Source of the DNA: Campylobacteraceae bacterium
Lineage (GTDB): Bacteria; Campylobacterota; Campylobacteria; Campylobacterales; Arcobacteraceae
DNA: 64,000 bases
Direction of reading: 5' to 3'
Assembly: GCA_013215945.1 (NCBI GenBank)
Contig: JABSOM010000001.1
Span: 186,001 to 250,000 of the forward strand
The notes beneath the pieces were generated by a model. That model worked only from the letters and a program-made list of their open reading frames with translations. It was not told the origin of the DNA and did not search any database. Every line of letters begins with the position of its first letter. The stretch's first letter is position 1. The position numbers were made by a program, and so were the translations under genes. Of the stretch, positions 16,465-23,746 are shown piece after piece.

Positions 16465-16745
16465 TAACTTTCTTCCTTAGCTTTAACTTTTCGTACACGT
16501 TTTTTAGGTTCTTCTAAAAAAGTATTATCACTTGTTTCATTTTCAGATGTAAGCTCTTCTTTGCTTGTCATGATTTTATTTTTAACTTCATTTACAAGTT
16601 CTTTACTTTTTTCTAATGATGAACAGGCCAATGCTTTTGATTTATCAACAACCTTACATGCTTGTTCTTGTAGTTTATCGCTTTTAGTAAAAGCAACCAC
16701 TGCTCCTGCGCCTAACGCCAATCCTAATATAAATGGTAATGCCAT
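16464..16745 (-). CDS. Single-pass membrane protein with Cys-Lys-rich tail (DUF5132/YtxH-like)
   Basis: The 93-aa protein opens with a Gly/Ala-rich membrane helix (FILGLALGAGAVVAF, residues 5-19), then a long charged helix with two Cys, then an acidic segment and a Lys/Arg-rich end (KKRVRKVKAK). It resembles small DUF5132- or YtxH-like proteins. AGGAG precedes the ATG. It lies 3 nt after the ferritin-like gene. It may anchor or decorate a membrane compartment, which is inference from context. Confidence 0.75.
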   Translation of the reverse strand: MALPFILGLALGAGAVVAFTKSDKLQEQACKVVDKSKALACSSLEKSKELVNEVKNKIMTSKEELTSENETSDNTFLEEPKKRVRKVKAKEES

Positions 16746-16748
16746 AAC

Positions 16749-17513
16749 TTACTCCTCATTTTTATTTAAATAAGTACTTAAAAAAGCACTTGATGCTGCA
16801 CCTAGAGCAGCGCCTGAAACCATTGAAACATTCATTTTCCCTAATAACTGTGTTATTTTATCTTGATCAATATTTCCTGTTGCAATATCTTCTAATAAGT
16901 TTTGATACTCACTTGCTTTATTCATCATTTCTTCAGGATTAAACAAAGCAGAACCTGCATCTTTGTTGTAGTACTCTTTTACACAATTCCTAAACAAAGG
17001 AAGATGATTATTATAAGAAGCAGCTTGTAAACGATATAAAACATCTTTTACATCTTCTTCTTGGATATATTTTAGTAAATCATCGTACATTTTAATATTT
17101 ACTATTTCTGTAGCAACTCCTACTTCACAACATTCTATATACGTGTTAGGTACAGTAAGTTTATTTGTCCAGTCATTAAGAGGTACATCAATTTCATATT
17201 TTTCAAGCAAAGAAATTAAAACAGAATAATGAACAGCTTCTGCTTGTTTAATACTTGAAAATGGCTCAATATCACCTAAATTTTCAAGTATTGCACTATA
17301 GGTTTCATACGCTTGCATTTCATCATAAACAGCAATTCTTAGAACTTGTGAAAGTGCGGTTTCACTCAAGTTCAAATCTACACGTTTTTGCTCTAAATAT
17401 GAAAAATCAAGTTTTTCAACATTTTCATTATTCAACACTAGATCTTCTAAGTTTTCATTTGTTTCCAAATCTTGTGTAAAGGAACTCTCTTTTTCAAAAG
17501 TATTTGTTTTCAA
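16749..17513 (-). CDS. Ferritin-like diiron protein with C-terminal membrane helix
   Basis: The start is a TTG at 17513 right after the previous gene's stop, set by a perfect AGGAGG 8 nt upstream. The 254-aa protein has a four-helix ferritin-like region with metal-ligand-type residues in DEMQAYETY (E65), QAEAVHYSVL (E92, H95), VATEIVNIKMYDD (E136) and NNHLPLF (H170), close to the DUF2202 subgroup. A Gly/Ala-rich helix near the end (MVSGAALGAASSAFLSTYL) probably anchors it in a membrane. It may oxidise or buffer Fe2+ beside the ATPase at 13691. The fourth ligand set differs slightly from the family, so activity is uncertain. Confidence 0.78.
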   Translation of the reverse strand: MKTNTFEKESSFTQDLETNENLEDLVLNNENVEKLDFSYLEQKRVDLNLSETALSQVLRIAVYDEMQAYETYSAILENLGDIEPFSSIKQAEAVHYSVLISLLEKYEIDVPLNDWTNKLTVPNTYIECCEVGVATEIVNIKMYDDLLKYIQEEDVKDVLYRLQAASYNNHLPLFRNCVKEYYNKDAGSALFNPEEMMNKASEYQNLLEDIATGNIDQDKITQLLGKMNVSMVSGAALGAASSAFLSTYLNKNEE

Positions 17514-17828
17514 CTAAATAACCTCCTTTGCTAATGCATTCATCATTGAAGTAATTTCTTCAAGATTCTCACCCTTAATTAAATCTTCCCATAAAGACGA
17601 AGGGAAAATAACAGGATCATAGATAATAGTTACTGAACCAATTATTTTTTTAACTTTGATACTGGTGATACCATTGATTTTTTCAGGTATATTTTCTATG
17701 TCTTTAATCGTTATAGAAGAACTTTCATTTTTAATTTTTGAAGAAACTCTTACTCTTAATCGTCCAGGGGTGTGAGCAATTACGCTAAAATAACCAGCAA
17801 TCTTTATAATGTCTTCTGTTTTAATCAA
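17514..17828 (-). CDS. HMA2-like domain protein with H-x3-R-x-R-x-R motif (FezC-like candidate)
   Basis: The 104-aa protein starts at a TTG, with GAAGGA 6 nt upstream. It carries HTPGRLRVRV (residues 19-28) and a beta-alpha-beta-beta region ending GSVTIIYDP, the signature of HMA2-type domains, which lack the metal-binding CxxC of classical HMA domains. The ATPase at 13691 begins with a similar HQTASRVRYRF motif. Such Arg-rich N-terminal motifs are shared by proteins of ferrosome gene clusters. It probably works with the ATPase; exact role unknown. Confidence 0.78.
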   Translation of the reverse strand: MIKTEDIIKIAGYFSVIAHTPGRLRVRVSSKIKNESSSITIKDIENIPEKINGITSIKVKKIIGSVTIIYDPVIFPSSLWEDLIKGENLEEITSMMNALAKEVI

Positions 17829-17886
17829 TCTATATCCTTCTTATTCTTCAATATTTCCCGTATTCATCTTAAGTGGTGCTTAATAT

Positions 17887-19767
17887 CTACTTAGAATCAT
17901 TATCAATAATGACTTCTTTGTATATCACTTTATTTCTTCCCGTATTTTTTGCTTCATATAAAGCAGCATCGCATCGTTTATACACAGCAGAATACGTTTC
18001 CCCTTTTTCACAAAAAGTACAACCAATAGATATACTAATATCGATATTTATTTCTTCGTAAACAAAGTCATGTGTATCAACTATTGTTCTTATTCTGTTT
18101 GCTATACTAATAATATTATTACTGGAATAATCATTAATTAAAATCAAAAATTCTTCTCCTCCAAAACGTCCTAAAAGGTCTTCTTTTGACAATTCTTTCG
18201 AAATAAGAGATATCATATTTTTTAGAATAAAATCACCTGCTGGATGACCGTAAGTATCATTGACTTTTTTAAAATGATCAATATCTAAAATAAGAAAACA
18301 AAAGTCTCGTTTTTCAAGCCAGCGTTTAATATATGTTGTAATCGTATTTTTGTTGTAAGCATTAGTAAGTTCATCAATAGAAGCTTTATTTTCTAATGTC
18401 ATTATTTTTTTATTTACTGCTGAAACATCGTTCATACATATAAGATAATTCTTAATATCCAAACGTGTAATATCAAAAGTAAAATATTTATTGTCTTCAT
18501 CGATACATTTAAGCTGGGCAGGAACTTCTAAGGTTCCATACTTCTGTGCAACACGTATTAAGTTTGCGCTGGATGTTTCATCTAATAAAGCAATATTTGT
18601 CATAAAAGAGTCTTCTGAGTGAAAAATATCATTAAACTTTTGATTGGTACTTTGAATTTTATTACCATCTGTAATAAGAATAATATTTTTTTGACTGTCA
18701 AGAACAGATTGCAAAAAATCTTTTTCTTTTTGTAATTTTAAACTTTGTTGATAATTAATATGTTTAAACATTTGATTCATTTTTCGTGATAAATACGAAA
18801 TTTCATCATCATAATCAACTTTCAATTCCAAACTGGGACTTTCATTCTTTGAGGCTTTTTTTACCATAGTGGTTATGTATTCGATTCGGGAAGTAAATAA
18901 CTTTTGCATAAACACATAAAAAATAAGCAAAACAATAACAATCATGATTAGAAATACCATTAAAGTAATTTCAATATTATTCAATAAAAAATCAAAAATT
19001 TGTCTGTTACTTTTCATGCGGATGTAAAAACTCTTTTTTTCAAGATCATCGTATAGTTTTATATATGAAAAAACTTGGTCTTTACTTATCTTTTGAATAT
19101 CATAGTATATTTTTTTACCAAAGAAACTCAATTCTTTAATATTTTTATCATCGTAAAAAGAAATTAAGGAAATATATTCTTGTAATAATTCCCCAATTTC
19201 ATTTAACAAAGTAGCGTCTAGGGTTCTTGCTATAAAAACATATCCAATATGTTCATTTTTATACAATAATTTCTCAAGAACAAAAATTGTTTTTTCGTAA
19301 TTTAAGGTCATAAAAAAAACATCATTACTTTTTTTAATATAAGAAGATAAATCGTGTTTCATAAAAGTATTTAACTCTTCGGGAATAGATAAATATTCAT
19401 TGGAATTAATATCAAAACTGTTTCCATATATTTGTTTTTTATTTTTATCATATAAAACAAAATAACTTAGTTTTAAGTTTTGCATTAAATCATCTCTGTT
19501 AAGCATATACGCTTCAATTTCATTAACATCATTGTTTTTTACGGCTTTTGCTAAAACATCATTTAAAGAATATTCATAAGCAATACTTTTAATATGAAGG
19601 GAGGTTGAATCAAGAACATTTTGGAACTTCTTAATATTTTTTTCTATGAATTTATCTTCTAATACTTCTATCTTGTCTATTCTATTAACTAATATCATAC
19701 CTACAAGGCTTATAATTAATATGACAATAGTTAGTAAAAAAAGAATAGTTTTTTTACTTATTGACAT
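17887..19767 (-). CDS. Membrane diguanylate cyclase (sensor, PAS-like, GGDEF)
   Basis: The ATG at 19767 is preferred over a GTG two codons earlier. A membrane helix (about residues 6-28), a periplasmic dCache-like region (about 35-260), a second helix (about 265-290), a HAMP-like linker, a PAS-like domain (about 330-445) and a GGDEF domain follow. The active-site loop reads RFGGEEF, so the enzyme should make c-di-GMP from GTP. An RxxD inhibitory site is not obvious. It is the first gene after a Fur box (19813-19827) with a TATAAT between, and only 58 nt separate it from the HMA2 gene. A c-di-GMP enzyme therefore seems to be transcribed with the ferrosome-like genes under iron control. Confidence 0.92.
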   Translation of the reverse strand: MSISKKTILFLLTIVILIISLVGMILVNRIDKIEVLEDKFIEKNIKKFQNVLDSTSLHIKSIAYEYSLNDVLAKAVKNNDVNEIEAYMLNRDDLMQNLKLSYFVLYDKNKKQIYGNSFDINSNEYLSIPEELNTFMKHDLSSYIKKSNDVFFMTLNYEKTIFVLEKLLYKNEHIGYVFIARTLDATLLNEIGELLQEYISLISFYDDKNIKELSFFGKKIYYDIQKISKDQVFSYIKLYDDLEKKSFYIRMKSNRQIFDFLLNNIEITLMVFLIMIVIVLLIFYVFMQKLFTSRIEYITTMVKKASKNESPSLELKVDYDDEISYLSRKMNQMFKHINYQQSLKLQKEKDFLQSVLDSQKNIILITDGNKIQSTNQKFNDIFHSEDSFMTNIALLDETSSANLIRVAQKYGTLEVPAQLKCIDEDNKYFTFDITRLDIKNYLICMNDVSAVNKKIMTLENKASIDELTNAYNKNTITTYIKRWLEKRDFCFLILDIDHFKKVNDTYGHPAGDFILKNMISLISKELSKEDLLGRFGGEEFLILINDYSSNNIISIANRIRTIVDTHDFVYEEINIDISISIGCTFCEKGETYSAVYKRCDAALYEAKNTGRNKVIYKEVIIDNDSK

Positions 19768-19800
19768 TGGCACTCACTTTTTTTACAGAAGTATAACTTA

Positions 19801-19806
19801 ATTATA
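19801..19806 (-). promoter_or_regulatory. -10 element for the diguanylate cyclase / ferrosome-like operon
   Basis: TATAAT on the minus strand lies 33 nt before the ATG at 19767 and 6 nt downstream of Fur box 2, so bound Fur would cover the -35/spacer region. Confidence 0.55.
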
Positions 19807-19812
19807 TTAAAT

Positions 19813-19827
19813 TGATATTAATTATCA
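19813..19827. promoter_or_regulatory. Fur box 2
   Basis: TGATATTAATTATCA matches 14 of 15 positions of the 7-1-7 Fur consensus. It lies 46 nt upstream of the diguanylate cyclase start, at the head of the ferrosome-like operon. Confidence 0.82.
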
Positions 19828-19865
19828 TTTTAAATTAGAGTGAAATATCTCTAATTTTAAAGCAT

Positions 19866-19901
19866 AAAAAAAGGCAATTCTTAAAAGAATTGCCTTTTTT
19901 T
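19866..19901. terminator. Bidirectional terminator after the second fur gene
   Basis: An A-run, GGCAATTC, a 6-nt loop, GAATTGCC and a T-run form a symmetric hairpin with seven A/T on each side. It ends the minus-strand fur paralogue and separates it from the Fur box at 19813. Confidence 0.9.
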
Positions 19902-19915
19902 AGCCTAAACATATT

Positions 19916-20362
19916 TTACTGGCAGTTTTCGCATAAACCATATATTGTCATAACATGGTTTTTTAAATCAAAGTTATTTTCTTTTGCAACTATAATTTGT
20001 TGCGATTCAATAATTTCATCTGCAAACTCAATAATTTTGTGACAAGCTGTACATATCATATGATCATGATGTAAAGAAAGATTTAATTCATAACGTTTAG
20101 TTCCATCACCAATATCCAAAGAATTTACGATACTCATTTCTTCGAAAAACTTCATTGTTCTATAAACAGTTGCTATTCCCACATCAATATTGTATTCTCT
20201 TTTTACATAAGTAACAATATCCTCAGCAGTTAAATGATCTTCACTGTAATATAAATTTTTAAGAATATAATCTTTTTGTATAGAGTTTTTAAAACCTAGT
20301 TTAGATACATGCTCTTTAAAATTTTTTAAAAATGTATCAAAAGAAATGTCATATTTTTTCAC
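19916..20362 (-). CDS. Fur family regulator (paralogue 2)
   Basis: The 148-aa protein starts at a GTG with GGA about 10 nt upstream. It has the winged helix (NSIQKDYILKNLYY, GIATVYRTMKFFEEM), the HHDHMICTACHKIIEF metal segment and a C-terminal C-x2-C (LCENCQ). The N-terminus is ~9 residues longer before the first helix and diverges from paralogue 1. A near-perfect Fur box lies ~100 nt upstream in the divergent region, so it may be auto- or cross-regulated. It could be a second iron regulator or a PerR-like sensor; the sequence alone does not decide. Confidence 0.94.
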   Translation of the reverse strand: MKKYDISFDTFLKNFKEHVSKLGFKNSIQKDYILKNLYYSEDHLTAEDIVTYVKREYNIDVGIATVYRTMKFFEEMSIVNSLDIGDGTKRYELNLSLHHDHMICTACHKIIEFADEIIESQQIIVAKENNFDLKNHVMTIYGLCENCQ

Positions 20363-20462
20363 GGGGCTCGTCCTTTTTTATGCAAATATTGAAAATATAC
20401 TATCAATATATTTAATAAGATATACAATTCTACTCATTTTATGCTTAACCAAATATTAATGA

Positions 20463-20477
20463 TGATAATAATTATCG
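20463..20477. promoter_or_regulatory. Fur box 3
   Basis: TGATAATAATTATCG matches 14 of 15 positions of the Fur consensus. It sits between the divergent fur paralogue and the 135-aa gene, about 26 nt upstream of an extended -10 for the latter. Confidence 0.82.
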
Positions 20478-20503
20478 TTTTAATATTAATAATACAAATT
20501 AGA

Positions 20504-20512
20504 TGCTATACT
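20504..20512 (+). promoter_or_regulatory. Extended -10 promoter for the 135-aa gene
   Basis: TGCTATACT fits the extended -10 pattern TGnTATAAT with one mismatch. It lies 59 nt upstream of the ATG at 20572 and downstream of Fur box 3. Confidence 0.6.
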
Positions 20513-20571
20513 TCTTTATAATAAATGTAAATAAGCTTGAATATATATTTACAAAAAGATAAAGGAAAAAA

Positions 20572-20979
20572 ATGTTAAGCCTAGCATTATTTGGAACAGT
20601 TGCAAGAAGTGCTCTTATTGGAGCCATTGTAACTAAAGCCATTGATACTTTAGTCATATCAAAAATAAACAATAAAATGGAAACAAAAAGATGGTTAAGA
20701 ACAACTAAACTTGAACTGTTTTCGAAAATATCAGAAGATTTATTGTCTTTAGATAATACAAATATTAATGAAAATATTAGAAGTATTAAACAAAATACAG
20801 CAAAAATCGTTTTATTGTTGGAAAATAAAAATTTAATACGAAAAATTGATGAGCATATTTTAGCCCTTCATAAACTAAGCAATAAAAAATTTGTTAATGA
20901 AGAAAAATTCGATAATCAAATTAAAATAATAGCAATGGATTTTATTATGTTGTTAAATAAAAATATTCAAAGAATATAA
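20572..20979 (+). CDS. Fur-boxed small membrane protein of unknown function
   Basis: The 135-aa protein has an N-terminal hydrophobic stretch (about residues 1-25, with AlaArg breaks) and a long Lys/Asn-rich helical region that is probably cytoplasmic. An AAAGGA site precedes the ATG. No family is recognised. A near-consensus Fur box and an extended -10 lie upstream, and the next gene downstream has its own Fur box, so it is a single iron-controlled unit. Confidence 0.75.
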   Translation: MLSLALFGTVARSALIGAIVTKAIDTLVISKINNKMETKRWLRTTKLELFSKISEDLLSLDNTNINENIRSIKQNTAKIVLLLENKNLIRKIDEHILALHKLSNKKFVNEEKFDNQIKIIAMDFIMLLNKNIQRI

Positions 20980-21006
20980 GTAAGTCTAATCAAATTTCAA
21001 TCAAAA

Positions 21007-21021
21007 CGATAATTATTATCA
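21007..21021. promoter_or_regulatory. Fur box 4
   Basis: CGATAATTATTATCA matches 14 of 15 positions of the Fur consensus, 70 nt upstream of the imelysin lipoprotein gene that heads a five-gene operon. Confidence 0.82.
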
Positions 21022-21091
21022 CTATTAAGTTTAAATAAAGATTCTTTATGTTTTAATTCTACATAAAATTATTAATAACCAAAGGAATAAT

Positions 21092-22414
21092 ATGAACAAA
21101 ACAAAATTAATTGCTGCTTCAATTAGTATCGCTGCTGTATTGGCATTCTCTGGATGTACTACAAACAATATGTCAATGAATGACTCGAGTAAGACTTTAG
21201 TAGGTACCTATACTAATATTGCTACAAAAAATTATTCAGATGCATTAAAAGATGCAGTTACTTTAAGATTTCAAATTGATGCATTTGCTACAAACCCTAC
21301 AGATGCAAATTTAGCAAAAGCTAAAAAAGCATGGTTAGCTTCAAGAGAATCTTATGGACAAACAGAAATTTTTAGACTTTCAAATGGTCCAATTGATGCT
21401 GAAGAAGGTTGGATTGCTGAAGCATATGGTTCTTTAGAAGGACAATTAAATGCTTGGCCTTTAGATGAAAATATGATTGATTACACAACAGATGCTTCAG
21501 GTGTACGAACATCTGGAAATATTATTGATACAAAAGGTTCTTTTAATCCAGGCGGTGAAGATTCTTCAGCTGTAAATATTAAAAAAATCACAGTAAAAGC
21601 CTTAACTGCATTAAATGAAAATGGTGGAGATGCAAATGTTGCAACTGGATACCATGCTGTTGAGTTTATTTTATGGGGACAAGATCAAGATTATTCTAAC
21701 TTTATTAAAGATGGTATTACTTCTGGTGATTTAGCAGCAGGTCAACGACCATTAAGTGACTTTACTACTGATAAAGGTGCAAAAAGAAGATTAGCATTCT
21801 TAAAAGCTGCAAGTGAAAAAATTGTTCAAGATTTAAGCGTAGTTTCTTCAGCTTGGGCAAATAATGGTACTTATGCACAAGCATTAAACTCTAAATTAAG
21901 CGGTGATGATGCAAATAAAAACATTGATAGAAAAACTGCTTTAACTCAAATTTTTGCAGGAATGGGTGTATTTATTAAATCAGAATTAGCAAATGAAAGA
22001 ATTGCTGTTGCTGTATTAACACCATCAGAAGAAGATGAGCATTCTTGTTTTTCTGACAATACACACAGAGATATTGCACAAAATTATCAAGGTTTCAAAA
22101 ATATCTTAACAGGTACTTATGAAGGTCATTCATATGGAAAAGCTCCAATTGATGCACTGGATGCAGCTACAAGAGCTAAGGTTGAAACATTAATGTCTTC
22201 AATTGAAGATAAAATTGAATCAATTAACATAATTGCTGAAACGTCAAGACATTTTGATAAACAAATCAGAGCAAATGATCCTCAATCTATTGTAATTGTA
22301 AAATTAAAAAATGAAATGAGAAAATTAGGTGATCAAATGATTAATGTTGCAAATGCAAATGGAATCCAATTATCAGTAGAAGATGTTACTGATGCAGACG
22401 AAACAAAAATGTAA
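21092..22414 (+). CDS. Imelysin-family (M75/IrpA-like) lipoprotein
   Basis: The 440-aa protein has a lipoprotein signal (lipobox FSGC, Cys at 22) and the imelysin signature GYHAVEFILWGQDQ (GxHxxE) near residue 188. Imelysins of the IrpA type are iron-repressed outer-face or periplasmic proteins linked to iron uptake. Proteolytic activity is not expected despite the name. AAAGGA lies before the ATG and a Fur box 70 nt upstream. Its stop is immediately followed by the ATG of the di-haem protein gene. GC and Gly/Ala codon use is slightly higher than nearby genes, as for abundant proteins. Confidence 0.92.
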   Translation: MNKTKLIAASISIAAVLAFSGCTTNNMSMNDSSKTLVGTYTNIATKNYSDALKDAVTLRFQIDAFATNPTDANLAKAKKAWLASRESYGQTEIFRLSNGPIDAEEGWIAEAYGSLEGQLNAWPLDENMIDYTTDASGVRTSGNIIDTKGSFNPGGEDSSAVNIKKITVKALTALNENGGDANVATGYHAVEFILWGQDQDYSNFIKDGITSGDLAAGQRPLSDFTTDKGAKRRLAFLKAASEKIVQDLSVVSSAWANNGTYAQALNSKLSGDDANKNIDRKTALTQIFAGMGVFIKSELANERIAVAVLTPSEEDEHSCFSDNTHRDIAQNYQGFKNILTGTYEGHSYGKAPIDALDAATRAKVETLMSSIEDKIESINIIAETSRHFDKQIRANDPQSIVIVKLKNEMRKLGDQMINVANANGIQLSVEDVTDADETKM

Positions 22415-23746
22415 ATGAGAGTTAACGCTCATATATTAAGCCTTGTGACATTCTTTGTCACAGGGCTTTTTGCATTTGATACAAATTATTATACTCACCC
22501 ATCTAAAAATGCATTTACCACCCCTTATTCCAATTTAAGTAATACTGAAATTGATACAGCAATGCTTGGAAAAAGTTTTTTTAAAGTTCCTTGGATTTTA
22601 GCCCCAGGCGCAACTACTGCTAGAGATGGTTTAGGTCCTTTATTTAATGCAAATACCTGTATTTCCTGTCATCCCAATAATGCCCTTGGTTCTGTTTATA
22701 ATAAAAAGAATATTTCAAGAGCAATGGTTATTAGACTCTCAATTCCTAATTCAAAAAAAGATTTATCTTATTTACAAAGAGGCTTTACACCTGAACCTAC
22801 TTATGGGGCACAAATAGCAATTAATGGCACCCATGACGTTCCTTTTGAGGGGAAACTAAACATATCTTATGAAAATATTTACTCTACCTATCAAGATGGG
22901 CAAACAGTAGTATTGAGAAAACCTATCTATTCCTTAAAAGATTTAAATTATGGTCCTTTACATAAAGATACTATTATATCTATACGAAAAGCTCCTGCTC
23001 TTGTTGGGCTTGGATTAATAAACCTTTTAAGTGATGATGAAATATTGAAAAATCAAGATATTTATGATGAAAATAATGATGGCATATCAGGAGTTGCTAA
23101 TATCGTTTATTCAATAAAAGATAAAAAATTTATGATAGGAAAATATACCTATAAAGCAAGTGCTCCCAGTGTAGTACATCAAAGTGCTGCTGCTTTTATT
23201 AATGATATGGGACTAACGAGTTCTTATTTTCCAAGGGACAATTGTACAAAGTTCCAAATAAAGTGTAAAAATGCACCAAAAGGTAGACATAAATTAGATG
23301 TTCCCGATTTAAGATTAAATGCAGTTGCTTTTTATCTAAAACATCTAAAAGTACCTCTTGTAAAGACTAAAAACATACAAGGTGAAAAACTTTTTGCAAG
23401 CATTGGTTGTATATCCTGTCATGTAAGTGAACTAAAAACAAAAAACAATTTAATCATAAAACCTTTTTCTGATTTTTTGTTGCATGATATGGGTAAAGGG
23501 TTAAGTGATGGAAGAAGTGAATATAAAGCAGGTCCGCAAGAATGGAGAACTGCCCCTTTATGGGGTATTAATTCTTATAAAAAAGCGATAAAAAAGAACG
23601 TCGATTATTTACACGATGGAAGAGCTTCTACAATTGAAGAAGCCATTTTATGGCACGATGGTGAGGCAAAAAAAAGCAAAGAAGCATTTAGAAGCCTTAA
23701 TGAAAAAAACAGACAATACTTATTAAAGTATATAAAGGAACTCTAG
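22415..23746 (+). CDS. DUF1111 di-haem thiol oxidoreductase-like protein
   Basis: The 443-aa protein has a signal peptide (HILSLVTFFVTGLFA) and two c-type haem sites, CISCH near residue 83 and CISCH near residue 327, as in the DUF1111 family of large periplasmic c-type cytochromes. The family is regularly encoded beside imelysins in iron-repressed operons. The start directly follows the previous stop (TAAATG). A terminator-like hairpin lies inside its signal-peptide coding region (22438-22471). It likely handles electrons for iron acquisition, such as ferric reduction; the reaction is not known. Confidence 0.9.
   Translation: MRVNAHILSLVTFFVTGLFAFDTNYYTHPSKNAFTTPYSNLSNTEIDTAMLGKSFFKVPWILAPGATTARDGLGPLFNANTCISCHPNNALGSVYNKKNISRAMVIRLSIPNSKKDLSYLQRGFTPEPTYGAQIAINGTHDVPFEGKLNISYENIYSTYQDGQTVVLRKPIYSLKDLNYGPLHKDTIISIRKAPALVGLGLINLLSDDEILKNQDIYDENNDGISGVANIVYSIKDKKFMIGKYTYKASAPSVVHQSAAAFINDMGLTSSYFPRDNCTKFQIKCKNAPKGRHKLDVPDLRLNAVAFYLKHLKVPLVKTKNIQGEKLFASIGCISCHVSELKTKNNLIIKPFSDFLLHDMGKGLSDGRSEYKAGPQEWRTAPLWGINSYKKAIKKNVDYLHDGRASTIEEAILWHDGEAKKSKEAFRSLNEKNRQYLLKYIKEL
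22438..22471 (+). terminator. Terminator-like hairpin inside the DUF1111 gene start
   Basis: AAGCCTTGTGACA pairs with TGTCACAGGGCTT over 13 bp (one G-T wobble) around the loop TTCTT and runs into five Ts. It starts 24 nt past the imelysin stop and lies within codons 8-19 of the DUF1111 gene. It has the form of an intrinsic terminator and could make the lipoprotein message more abundant than the distal genes. Confidence 0.7.

Noticed and set aside
22441-22462. TGTGACA/TGTCACA as a third copy of the operator at 3501 and 6279.
   Set aside because: It is an inverted, not direct, repeat, lies in coding sequence and is better explained as a terminator stem.
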